Both the position numbers and the translations under genes were made by a program. A DNA stretch of 64,000 bases from positions 1-64,000 of the forward strand of contig WTGH01000068.1 in assembly GCA_011523655.1 (NCBI GenBank), in the 5' to 3' direction. The number at the start of each line of letters is the position of its first letter. Position 1 is the stretch's first letter. This document shows positions 8,039 to 15,282 of this stretch, in pieces. Under the pieces are notes generated by a model. That model searched no databases, was not told where the DNA came from, and saw only the letters and a list, made by a program, of their open reading frames with translations. Origin of the DNA: Rhodospirillaceae bacterium (GTDB lineage Bacteria > Pseudomonadota > Alphaproteobacteria > Bin65).

Positions 8039-8706
8039 ATAATCCGCTTGGCTCGACGCCCCGAAAGCCCAAGTCGGACAAATTGCACAAAGCCCACAGG
8101 ATACTTGCCGGCGCATACGATGCCGCCTCGCATTTCCTCGAACTCTTCGAAAATATCAGGGAGTCCAAGGGCAAAGGCACATCAACGGACCGGGAACAGG
8201 ACCTTCTGCGCGCGATGCTCGTCTTTGCGTGCGCCGGTCTGGATTCGATGCTTAAGCAGATGATCCGCGAGGCGCTGGAAGCGGTGATCGGCCGCAATGG
8301 CGGAGCAGAAGTCCAGTTCAGGTCGTTTGTCGAAAAGCAGTTGTCGCGACAAGGCAATCCGGACCCGAAGCTGCTTTCGGAGCTTCTGACGAGCGGCAAC
8401 CCGAGGAGCGTATTGATCGGCCGTCTGGTTGACGATCTGACCTCCCGGAGCCTCCAATCCAAAGAGGAAGTTCTGCGGGCGGCGTCCTATTTCGCCATTG
8501 CCCGGAAGGAGGTCGCCAGCGACTTGGAGAAACTTGAGGAGATATTCCGCTGCCGGAACCAAATCTCCCACGAAATGGACATAGACTTCGAACCTTCGAA
8601 CCGTAACCGCCGCCCTAGAAGCAGAGACGACATGATCGCCAATACTAAGGCGATATTACAGATGGCGGGCAAACTCCTGAAGGCAGCCGACAAAAGACTC
8701 GCCTGA
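8035..8706 (+). CDS. HEPN-like domain protein, putative RNase
   Basis: A 223-residue helical protein. Near the C-terminal half, FRCRNQISHEMDID carries an R-N-x3-H pattern (RNQISH) that fits the R-x4-6-H catalytic motif of HEPN ribonucleases. The preceding helices (LLRAMLVFACAGLDSMLKQMIREAL) resemble the RiboL-PSP-HEPN/MAE-HEPN group found in toxin and defence contexts. Its ATG overlaps the upstream beta-flower stop codon. Codon use and the 8040-8700 sequence are visibly less GC-rich than the flanking core genes, consistent with acquisition. An alternative is a non-catalytic HEPN scaffold. Confidence 0.6.
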   Translation: MNNPLGSTPRKPKSDKLHKAHRILAGAYDAASHFLELFENIRESKGKGTSTDREQDLLRAMLVFACAGLDSMLKQMIREALEAVIGRNGGAEVQFRSFVEKQLSRQGNPDPKLLSELLTSGNPRSVLIGRLVDDLTSRSLQSKEEVLRAASYFAIARKEVASDLEKLEEIFRCRNQISHEMDIDFEPSNRNRRPRSRDDMIANTKAILQMAGKLLKAADKRLA

Positions 8707-8736
8707 CCGTTCGGGCCGCAACCGGATTCCGCTGCT

Positions 8737-9627
8737 TCAGGCCGCCGGGCGCAGGGGCGAGGGCTGGCGGCGCGCCCAGTCGAAATAGAGTTCGCGGGCC
8801 TGCCGGTAGACCGGGCCGGGCTGCATGTCCCTGTCCTCCACCCGGGTGCAGGGCAGCACCTTGCCGTAGTTGCCGGTGGAGAAGACCTCGTCGGCGGCCC
8901 TGACCTCCTCGAAGGTGACCCGCCGCTCCTCCACGCCGACGCCGGCTTCGCGCAGCAGCGCCATCACCCGCGACCGGGTGATGCCGGCGAGGAAGGTGCC
9001 GTTGGCGACCGGCGTGACCGCAACCCCGTCGCGCACCAGGAACAGGTTGGCCGTGGCGAACTCGGCGACATTGCCGTTGCCGTCCAGCACCACGGCGTTG
9101 TCGAAGCCCTTGTCGAGGGCCTCGGCGAGGCAGCGCGCGACGTTGGGATAGAGCGCGCCGGCCTTGGCCTCGGTCAGCGCCGTTTCGGGCGTCGGCCGGC
9201 GGAACCGGGTGAGGCAGGCGGAAAACCCGGTCGGTTCGGGAATTTCCATGACCTCCAGAACCAGGGCGAATTCGGTGCCGTCCGGGTCCGGGATCAGGAA
9301 ACCGCTGCCGGCAAAGAACATCGGCCGGATATAGAGCGAGCGGTCCGGGGCGTACCGTTCGATCCCTTCCCACGCCAGGGCGGCGATCTCCTCGGCCGAC
9401 TTGATCGCCTTCAGGCCGAACTGCGCCGCGGAATCGACGACGCGCCGGCAGTGCAGGTCGAGATCCGGGGCGACGCCGTCGAAATAGCGGGCGCCGTCGA
9501 AAACGCTGGAGGCGAGCCAGGAGCCGGGGCCGATGGCGTCCATGACCTTGACCGGCTCGTCGTGCCACGCGCCGTCATACCAGGTCCAGGCCGTGGCGCC
9601 GGTATCCTTGTCAACATAATGGGCCAT
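8737..9627 (-). CDS. branched-chain amino acid aminotransferase-like (class IV PLP enzyme)
   Basis: A 296-residue fold-type IV PLP aminotransferase. The PLP lysine is in EAKAGALYPN (about residue 150) and the phosphate-binding GITRSRVMAL (about residue 224) is present, as in IlvE and D-amino acid transaminases. The probable reaction is transamination of branched-chain or related amino acids with 2-oxoglutarate. The FDGARYFDGVAPDLDLHCRRVVDSA N-terminal segment is typical of IlvE-like paralogues of alphaproteobacteria. It converges with the HEPN gene. Substrate choice (IlvE versus Dat or aminodeoxychorismate lyase) cannot be settled by eye. Confidence 0.85.
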   Translation of the reverse strand: MAHYVDKDTGATAWTWYDGAWHDEPVKVMDAIGPGSWLASSVFDGARYFDGVAPDLDLHCRRVVDSAAQFGLKAIKSAEEIAALAWEGIERYAPDRSLYIRPMFFAGSGFLIPDPDGTEFALVLEVMEIPEPTGFSACLTRFRRPTPETALTEAKAGALYPNVARCLAEALDKGFDNAVVLDGNGNVAEFATANLFLVRDGVAVTPVANGTFLAGITRSRVMALLREAGVGVEERRVTFEEVRAADEVFSTGNYGKVLPCTRVEDRDMQPGPVYRQARELYFDWARRQPSPLRPAA

Positions 9628-9730
9628 ATCGCGTCCGCTGTCTGTGGCCGCCCCTCGATACGGCGCTGGCGCGCCTACTCGGGACGAGGGGGTGTAATGC
9701 GCTCATTCTCCTCCACCCTCACCCTGAGTA

Positions 9731-9801
9731 GCCCCGGCCCACGGCCGGGGCGTATCGAAGGGCGGGGCGTATCGAAGGACGGGGTGTATCGAAGCGCGGC
9801 A
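9731..9801. repeat. intergenic repeat: hairpin plus three 17-bp units
   Basis: GCCCCGGCC (9731-9739) pairs with GGCCGGGGC (9743-9751). It is followed by 17-bp tandem units CGTATCGAAGGGCGGGG (9751), CGTATCGAAGGACGGGG (9768) and a degenerate third copy from 9785. An inverted relative (CCCTCGATACG...) lies near 9653. This fills most of the gap between the aminotransferase and vapC (9628-9860), in which no gene is seen. Confidence 0.7.
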
Positions 9802-9860
9802 ACCTAGCACCCGGCTTCGGTGCATTGCGAGTCCGATCGCCGGCGCCGTTGTTGCGCCGG

Positions 9861-10235
9861 TCAGGTATCGATCGATTCCAGAAGCATGAAGTCGCTATCC
9901 GCCGTCTCGAGAGCGGCGCCGTGATACCGTGCGCAAGCGGCAATGAGCACGTCGGCGGCGGGCACCGTCACGCCCCGCGCCCGCGCCCGCCGGGCCAGAT
10001 TGTAGGCTTCCAGCCAGACGCCTTCGTTCGCGGCAAGCTCCGGAAGCGCGTTTGCGAAGTGTCGGAGCACCTTCCGCTCCTGCTGGCCGCGGGCGCCGTT
10101 CCACAGTTCGAGTTGCACCGGGGGACACCAACAGGCCTGACCGCTGGCGAGCGCCGCTATAACGCGATCCCGTACGACCGCATCGCCGTTCGGCCGAAGC
10201 ATATGAATCCAGCTCGACGTATCGATCAGGATCAA
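9861..10235 (-). CDS. vapC: PIN-domain toxin, VapC-like
   Basis: A 124-residue PIN RNase. The acidic catalytic residues are visible as ILIDTSSW (Asp near residue 5), the internal Glu in QLELWNG (about 44), PAADVLIAACARYHG (Asp near 96) and TADSDFMLLE (Asp near 115). VapC toxins cleave RNA, often initiator tRNA or rRNA, until bound by VapB. The start is TTG at 10235, three bases after the vapB stop, so the pair is one operon. A weak TTG start would keep toxin translation below that of the antitoxin. Confidence 0.88.
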   Translation of the reverse strand: MILIDTSSWIHMLRPNGDAVVRDRVIAALASGQACWCPPVQLELWNGARGQQERKVLRHFANALPELAANEGVWLEAYNLARRARARGVTVPAADVLIAACARYHGAALETADSDFMLLESIDT

Positions 10236-10238
10236 GGA

Positions 10239-10442
10239 TCAGGCGCCGCGGCGTTGGGCCTGAAGTTCTTCCGGCGTCATCAAATTTTCGCAGGTTCCGG
10301 CGTAGCCGGCGAGTTCGGCCATGCGCATGCGGCGGTTGAAGTCTGCGATGGCGCCGACCACGGCTTCGCGCTTGGTCCGTGCCTTGGTGAACCGGACGGC
10401 ATCCTCAAGCTCGCGATCGGGAATATCGACGGTCGTCTTCAT
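10239..10442 (-). CDS. vapB: VapB-type antitoxin
   Basis: A 67-residue antitoxin. The N-terminal MKTTVDIPDRELEDAVRFTKARTKREAVVGAIADFNRR is the ribbon-helix-helix DNA-binding domain of type II VapB proteins; the C-terminal tail would wrap VapC. The start is ATG at 10442: the longer ORF-track version (to 10472) adds residues encoded within the promoter. The gene lies immediately upstream of vapC. VapB-VapC complexes typically repress their own promoter. Confidence 0.85.
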   Translation of the reverse strand: MKTTVDIPDRELEDAVRFTKARTKREAVVGAIADFNRRMRMAELAGYAGTCENLMTPEELQAQRRGA

Positions 10443-10448
10443 GCCGTA

Positions 10449-10495
10449 AGAATAAGCGTATTTTGGAAGCACTTCAATATCCGTAGCGCATACGG
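10449..10495 (-). promoter_or_regulatory. vapBC promoter and possible operator
   Basis: On the minus strand, TTGAAG (10472-10477) and TATTCT (10449-10454) are separated by 17 bp, predicting transcription from about the vapB ATG itself (a leaderless message). Just upstream, CCGTA-GCGCA-TACGG (10481-10495) is a small inverted repeat that could bind the VapB ribbon-helix-helix protein. Confidence 0.45.
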
Positions 10496-10540
10496 CTCAC
10501 TGTCCGATGCGCATACGATCCGCCCAAACCTGTCGGGACG

Positions 10541-10709
10541 CCGCCGCCGCTACTGGCTGGCCCAGACGATCCGGTGGATGAATTCGATCTCTTCGCGCTC
10601 CAGGCTGCGGTCGTCGTGCTCGCGGTTGATCGACAGCAGCTCGACCCGGCTCGCCGTCATGCGCTGGACCTCCTTGGCCATCACCTCGCCGCCGGCCGTG
10701 CGGACGACG
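10541..10709 (-). pseudogene. 3' fragment of the S24 repressor gene (direct-repeat copy)
   Basis: The 169 bp here match 11689-11857 with only about three differences. They encode the last ~52 codons plus stop of the S24 repressor (VMAKEVQRMTASRVELLSINREHDDRSLEREEIEFIHRIVWASQ) and nine bases beyond. No 5' part is present, so it is a remnant. The similarity stops abruptly at both edges: 10710 abuts the end of the NYN gene. The two copies are in the same orientation and bracket the NYN gene. Confidence 0.92.
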
Positions 10710-10717
10710 GCCTTCCT

Positions 10718-11539
10718 TCAGCTATCGTCGCTGGCGTCCCGGTCGGCGGGAGTATCCCTCTGAAGCGGAGAAACGAGGCCGTCGATATGCTCGAACAAGT
10801 CGTCCGAAATGCTTTGCCGCATCGGATCGAGGATGAACTCGACGCCTTCGCGGCGCGCAAACTTGGCCGCCGGTACGAAATCGCTGTCCCCCGTTACGAG
10901 GATAATGGTGTCCGCCTGCCTTTTCAGGGCAAGGGACGCTATATCGAGCCCGATCCGCATATCGACCCCCTTTTGACGCAAGCCCAAAGCTACATTTCCC
11001 GCATCCAGGCTTCGCCAAGCGGCAATCAGTTTTTCGAATTCCCGGGAACGGTCTTCGGAGAGCGGCGGCGGCGGAACGTCCCGAGCATGCAGGTAATCAT
11101 CCAGGATGGAAAGCCATTCCCCGGTTTTCACCAATTGCTTTGTCAGTCTCGACGATATCTGCCAGTCGCCTTCCTTGACCACCTTGCCCAGACGAAGAGC
11201 GAATTTTCTTTTGCGGCGGAGAGCGTTGAATAATTCTCGCCGGAATGCCGCTTGATCGGTTGTGCCGAACGATATCCGGCGGTTGAGGACAGGATGGTGA
11301 GATACGCCTTCATAGGGCGATGCATCGTAATAGAAGAGGCGGTAGACATGATCGAGCCAACGGCTTTCCTGCGCAGACCGCGGTTCGCCGATCAGTCTTT
11401 GGACATGGCGTTTGCACAGAATTCTGGCGGTGTCGGCAACGGCGTCGGGGTTATCGCGAAATTTCGGTTCAACGACCTTCGGTAAGCGCTTGAGAAAGAA
11501 CCCTCCGTCGATCAGCACGGCGATACGCCGTATCCTCAT
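10718..11539 (-). CDS. NYN-domain (LabA/DUF88-like, PIN-like) putative nuclease
   Basis: About 273 residues. The N-terminal IAVLIDGGFFLKRL holds the first conserved Asp. VDMRIGLDIASLALKRQADTIILVTGDSDFVPAAKFARREGVEFILDP holds the (V)D-x4-D and TGDSDF signature of NYN/LabA proteins, metal-dependent PIN-like RNases. The preferred start is ATG at 11539 (GGAG five bases upstream); the track's 11563 start adds eight residues. The gene is visibly less GC-rich than its neighbours and sits between two direct copies of the repressor's 3' end, which suggests insertion or duplication. Substrate and partner are unknown. Confidence 0.82.
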   Translation of the reverse strand: MRIRRIAVLIDGGFFLKRLPKVVEPKFRDNPDAVADTARILCKRHVQRLIGEPRSAQESRWLDHVYRLFYYDASPYEGVSHHPVLNRRISFGTTDQAAFRRELFNALRRKRKFALRLGKVVKEGDWQISSRLTKQLVKTGEWLSILDDYLHARDVPPPPLSEDRSREFEKLIAAWRSLDAGNVALGLRQKGVDMRIGLDIASLALKRQADTIILVTGDSDFVPAAKFARREGVEFILDPMRQSISDDLFEHIDGLVSPLQRDTPADRDASDDS

Positions 11540-11556
11540 GGCTCCGGACCGCATCG

Positions 11557-11578
11557 AAAACAAAAAGCCCCAAGCTTT
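11557..11578 (-). terminator. weak terminator-like hairpin downstream of repressor
   Basis: Read on the minus strand, AAAGC-TTGGG-GCTTT is followed by TTGTTTT, about 120 bp after the repressor stop and just before the NYN start. The stem is only 5 bp, so it may be incidental or partly effective. Confidence 0.35.
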
Positions 11579-11697
11579 CGGCGCACGCTCGGGATAAGGG
11601 AGCGGGCGTACTCGCTTGAGGCGGATACCCGTCGAACCTAATACGCGTCGGGACGGATTTCAACGGACTGTTCCGATTGGCGGTCGCGCCGCCGCCG

Positions 11698-12330
11698 CTA
11701 CTGGCTCGCCCAGACGATCCGGTGGATGAACTCGATCTCTTCGCGCTCCAGGCTGCGGTCGTCGTGCTCGCGGTTGATCGACAGCAGCTCGACCCGGCTC
11801 GCCGTCATGCGCTGGACCTCCTTGGCCATCACCTCGCCGCCGGCGGTGCGGACGACGACCCGGTCGCCGCGCCGCACGCTGGCGTCGGGCGAAACCACGA
11901 TGCGGTCGCCGTCGCGATAGACCGGCGCCATGCTGTCGCCGGAAATCTCCAGCGCATAGGCGAAGCGGCCGCCCTGGTCGGGGAAATCGACTTCGTCCCA
12001 CCCCCCGCCGGTCGGGTAGCCGGCATCGTCGAAATAGCCCGCCTCGCCGGCCTGGGCGTGGCCGATCAGCGGAATCCGCCGCACCGGCAGGTCCCCGTCC
12101 GCGCCCTGGAGCAGGGCCATGAACTCGTCGAGCGACGCGCCGGTCGCCTTGAGGACTTTCGATACGCTCTCCGTCGACGGCCAGCGCTGCCGGCCGTTCG
12201 GCATGATCCGCTTGCTCTTGTTGAAGGTCGTCGGATCGAGCCCGGCGCGGCGCGCCAGGCCGGACGCCGACATGCCGTATTTCTTTGCGAGCCGGTCGAT
12301 CGCATCCCAGACGTCGCTGTGGGTCAACAT
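11698..12330 (-). CDS. helix-turn-helix S24 (LexA/CI-like) repressor
   Basis: A 210-residue regulator. The N-terminal half (DAIDRLAKKYGMSASGLARRAGLDPTTFNKSKR) is a helix-turn-helix domain. The C-terminal half is an S24 peptidase-like domain with the nucleophile motif ISGDSMAPVYRDGD (Ser near 138) and the Lys in GGEVMAKEV (about 171). Such proteins resemble phage CI or LexA repressors and may self-cleave. ATG at 12330 is chosen because GGGAGG precedes it; the ORF to 12477 runs through the promoter. Its 3' end is duplicated at 10541-10709. Homologues are common stand-alone genes in alphaproteobacteria. Confidence 0.85.
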   Translation of the reverse strand: MLTHSDVWDAIDRLAKKYGMSASGLARRAGLDPTTFNKSKRIMPNGRQRWPSTESVSKVLKATGASLDEFMALLQGADGDLPVRRIPLIGHAQAGEAGYFDDAGYPTGGGWDEVDFPDQGGRFAYALEISGDSMAPVYRDGDRIVVSPDASVRRGDRVVVRTAGGEVMAKEVQRMTASRVELLSINREHDDRSLEREEIEFIHRIVWASQ

Positions 12331-12799
12331 GGCGCTGCCTCCCGATGGCGATAACGGATACCGGCGATGCCCGGCCGGCCCATTGCCGCGGGCCGTTTCG
12401 CCGGGCGGATTGGGTGCCGGACCGCCCAGGTAGGAAATATTATTTATTATTGGCCGGAAGTCCAGAAAATCAAGCAATTTTTGAAACGCGCCCGCGCATT
12501 TCCACGAAAATTTTTAATTTATAAGAATTTTGCCCTTGTAAATCGAACAAATCAAGAATATATGGGCGCCGATCGCTGGAGGAGACCGCCCGATGAAAAG
12601 ACCGAAATTCGCGCACAAGGGGCCCGGACCGGACGCCGCCGAGCCGTTCGACACTGCCGAGGAGGCGTTCAAGCGGTTTCGGGCACGCCCAGCCGGCAAG
12701 TTTGTCGGGGAGGCATTCAACACTCCCCTACGGCCCCGCATGCTCAGTCGAAGCACCAGGCCGCCGGTGTGGGCGCGCGGTTCCGGCAGGCCGTGCCGC
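12331..12799. other. intergenic region, partly AT-rich, no convincing gene
   Basis: This 469-bp gap holds an AT-rich island (about 12430-12570) with a candidate minus-strand promoter for the repressor: TTGATT (12468-12473), 18 bp, TAATAA (12444-12449). At 12593 an ATG with GGAG upstream opens a reading frame (MKRPKFAHKGPGPDAAEPFDTAEEAFKRF) that then runs into the antisense of the ketoacyl synthase. It may be a decayed small gene, but it is not called. Confidence 0.4.
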
Positions 12800-14068
12800 C
12801 TACCCCGCGGCCAGCACAAGGCTCACATTCTGGCCGCCGAAGCCGAAGCTGTTGGAGAGCGCGAACTCGACCGTCTGCGCCCGGGCTTCGTTGGGTACGA
12901 CGTCGAGCGCGATGTTCGGGTCCGGCTCGCGGTAGTTGATGGTCGGCGGCAGCAGGCCGTCGCCCAGCGCCTGCACCGTCGCCACGGCCTCGACCGCGCC
13001 GGCGGCGGTAAGCGTGTGGCCGATCATCGACTTGTTGGAGCTGACCGCTACCCGCTCCTTGTGATCGCCGAACACCTCGGTAATGCCGAGATATTCCATC
13101 TTGTCGTTTTCCGGCGTGCCGGTGCCGTGGGCGTTGATATAGCCGATGTCCGCCGGCGCCAGCCCGGCGTCGGCGATGGCGCCGGCCATGGAGCGGACGA
13201 TGGCCCCGCCGTCCGGGTTCGAGCGGGTGCGGTGGAAGGTGTCCGCCGCCTCGCCGCAGCCGAGAATCCAGCCGAGAACGGGCGCGCCCCTTGCCTTCGC
13301 ATGGTCGGGATGTTCGAGCACCAGGGCGGCGGCGCCCTCGGCCATAACGAAGCCGTCGCGGTTGCGCGAGAAGGGCTTGGCGGCCTGCTCGGGCGGATCG
13401 TTCTTGGTCGAGAGGGCCGAGAGCAGGGCGAAACGGATGAGGGATTCGCTGTTGATGCTGCCGTCGGTGCCGATGCACAGCGCGGCCGGGCGCTCGCCGC
13501 GGCGGATCGATTCGACGCCGAGCTGAATCGCCGAGGCGCCGGACGCGCAGGCCGTCGTCAGCGTGATCGGCGAGCCGGTGCAGCCGTGGCGCGCCGCCAG
13601 CCGGTCGGCCAGCGAGCCGTTCATGAATTCGCGGTGCCAGGGCAGCGATTCTTCGGTTCCGGCGGCGCCGCCGCCGCGCGCATAGGGCCCGCCGCCGGGA
13701 TCGACGGTATCGAGCAGGTCGAAGCGCGATTCCCAGTCATGCTCGATCGGCGGCGCGGCGAGGAACAGGTCGCCGTCGATGGCGCCGTCCTCGGCGATGC
13801 CGCTGGCGGCGACGGCCTCGTCGGAGACCGCTTCGGCCATCGCCCGGCTGAGCGCCGGAATGGTGACCGGATCGACATCCATGAAATCGACGCAGCCGGC
13901 GATCTGCGTGCGCAGGCCTTCGGTCGGGAAGCGGGCGATGCGCCGGATGCCTGAGTCGCCGGCGCTCAGCCGCTGCCAGTTTTCCGCCACGCCGCGGCCG
14001 AGCGACGTGATCATGCCGATGCCGGTAACGGCGACGGCACGGGCAAAGGGATCGCGGGAGCCGGTCAT
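12800..14068 (-). CDS. beta-ketoacyl-ACP synthase (VLCFA cluster, FabF1XL-like)
   Basis: A 422-residue KAS II-type enzyme. The catalytic triad is intact: Cys in TTACASGASAI, His in NAHGTGTPEND and His in NKSMIGHTLTAAG. It elongates acyl chains on an acyl carrier protein. ATG at 14068 overlaps the stop of the second synthase by 4 bp (ATGA). The cluster of AcpXL, dehydratase and two synthases matches the rhizobial system that makes the 27-OH-C28 very long chain fatty acid of lipid A, where this gene would be the competent elongating subunit. The track ORF to 14884 is extended by out-of-gene frame. Confidence 0.88.
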   Translation of the reverse strand: MTGSRDPFARAVAVTGIGMITSLGRGVAENWQRLSAGDSGIRRIARFPTEGLRTQIAGCVDFMDVDPVTIPALSRAMAEAVSDEAVAASGIAEDGAIDGDLFLAAPPIEHDWESRFDLLDTVDPGGGPYARGGGAAGTEESLPWHREFMNGSLADRLAARHGCTGSPITLTTACASGASAIQLGVESIRRGERPAALCIGTDGSINSESLIRFALLSALSTKNDPPEQAAKPFSRNRDGFVMAEGAAALVLEHPDHAKARGAPVLGWILGCGEAADTFHRTRSNPDGGAIVRSMAGAIADAGLAPADIGYINAHGTGTPENDKMEYLGITEVFGDHKERVAVSSNKSMIGHTLTAAGAVEAVATVQALGDGLLPPTINYREPDPNIALDVVPNEARAQTVEFALSNSFGFGGQNVSLVLAAG

Positions 14069-15282
14069 CCTGTTCCCTCCACGAGCGCCAGGGCCTCGCC
14101 CCGGACGTGGCCCCAGCCGGTGACCAGCGCGCGGGAGATCGGACCTGCGCCGACGGCCTCGACCGGCGCATCCGGTGACAGGGGCGCAAAGACTTCGCCG
14201 CGTTCTACACAGGAAGCGGCGAGAATGACATTCTGCAGGAACGCCGCCTCGACGGCGTGGCCGACCGCCTGGGCCGTGCCGCGCACCGGCGCGCCGGCGG
14301 CCAGATCTTCGAGCATCGCCCGCTCGGCGGCGGTGATGCCGGTCGCCGCGCCGGCGCCGCTGGCGCCGCTGAGGACCGCCGTGTCCGGCCCGACCGGCCC
14401 GGCGCCGAGCCGTTCGAGCTGCCGCCGGGCGGTCTCCGCCGGATCGCCGGTGCGGCGGTCGGTGCGGTCGCTCTCCACGCCGCGCAACACCGCCCGCACG
14501 GCGACGCCGCGGGCCGCCGCGCTTTCCCGCAATTCGAGCACCAGGAAGGCGCCGGCCGCGCCGAAGCAGATGCCGGCGTCGGGCCGGCTCCAGAGGTCGG
14601 CGAAGCCGCCGCGCAGCAGCACGCCGCCGGCATTGTAGGAAATCTGGACATCCGGCCGTTCGGAGGCGAAGGCGGCGCCGACCAGGAAGATCTCGCCCTG
14701 GTCCGCCGCCAGCCGGCGGTGGGCGATGCGCAGGGCGTCGGCGCCGGCCGACTCCTCGCCCATGAAGGTCCGGCTCGACCCGGCGACCTTGTGGACGATG
14801 GAGATATTGCCGGCGAACAGGTTGGGCAGCTGCGCCAGGAACAGGGTTGGCCGCAGCCCGTCGGCCATCTGGGCGGTGATCCATTCCTCCCGGGCGCCGC
14901 GGGTATCGCGCCCGGGCGCGCCCTCGAGGATCAGCCGGTCCAGCTCCAGGTCGCGCTCGCCGCCGCCGGACGCGACGATCATGTGGGTCTGCTGCAGCAG
15001 GTCGTCGTTGCCCTTGAGGCCGGCGCTATCGAGCGCCAAACCGGCGGCATAGGCGCCGTACTGCATCATCGGCCCCATGGCGCGCCGGTCGCCGGGCCGC
15101 GGCACCTGGGCGGCAAGGTCGTAGTCGCCGATGGTATGGATCGGGAACGGGGCCGTCGCCGCCTCGTCGATCCGGGCGCGCCGGGCCGCGGGATCGTTAA
15201 GCGCCGCCCACCGGGCCGCCGGCGTCTCGCCGAGCGGCGAAAGCAGGCCGTAGCCGGTTATGCAAACCTCGCGATCCGTCAC
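14065..15282 (-). CDS. ketoacyl-synthase-like protein lacking the active-site Cys (FabF2XL-like)
   Basis: A 405-residue protein with a thiolase/KAS fold start (CITGYGLLSPLGETPAARW). Where a KAS has TTACAS, it has RTFMGEESAGADAL, so the Cys position appears to be Glu, and the HGTGT motif is missing; one late His (AVGHAVEAA) remains. This resembles chain-length-factor-type partners of KAS dimers, and it probably pairs with the adjacent complete synthase. It overlaps both neighbours by 4 bp (ATGA), indicating tight co-translation. In Rhizobium the corresponding pair is fabF2XL/fabF1XL. Confidence 0.82.
   Translation of the reverse strand: MTDREVCITGYGLLSPLGETPAARWAALNDPAARRARIDEAATAPFPIHTIGDYDLAAQVPRPGDRRAMGPMMQYGAYAAGLALDSAGLKGNDDLLQQTHMIVASGGGERDLELDRLILEGAPGRDTRGAREEWITAQMADGLRPTLFLAQLPNLFAGNISIVHKVAGSSRTFMGEESAGADALRIAHRRLAADQGEIFLVGAAFASERPDVQISYNAGGVLLRGGFADLWSRPDAGICFGAAGAFLVLELRESAAARGVAVRAVLRGVESDRTDRRTGDPAETARRQLERLGAGPVGPDTAVLSGASGAGAATGITAAERAMLEDLAAGAPVRGTAQAVGHAVEAAFLQNVILAASCVERGEVFAPLSPDAPVEAVGAGPISRALVTGWGHVRGEALALVEGTG

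Noticed and set aside
12593-13954. Plus-strand ORF starting MKRPKFAHKGPGPDAAEPFDTAEEAF
   Set aside because: It has a possible ribosome site, but after about 40 codons it runs into the antisense of fabF1XL, with no stop near a plausible end. At most a decayed small gene.
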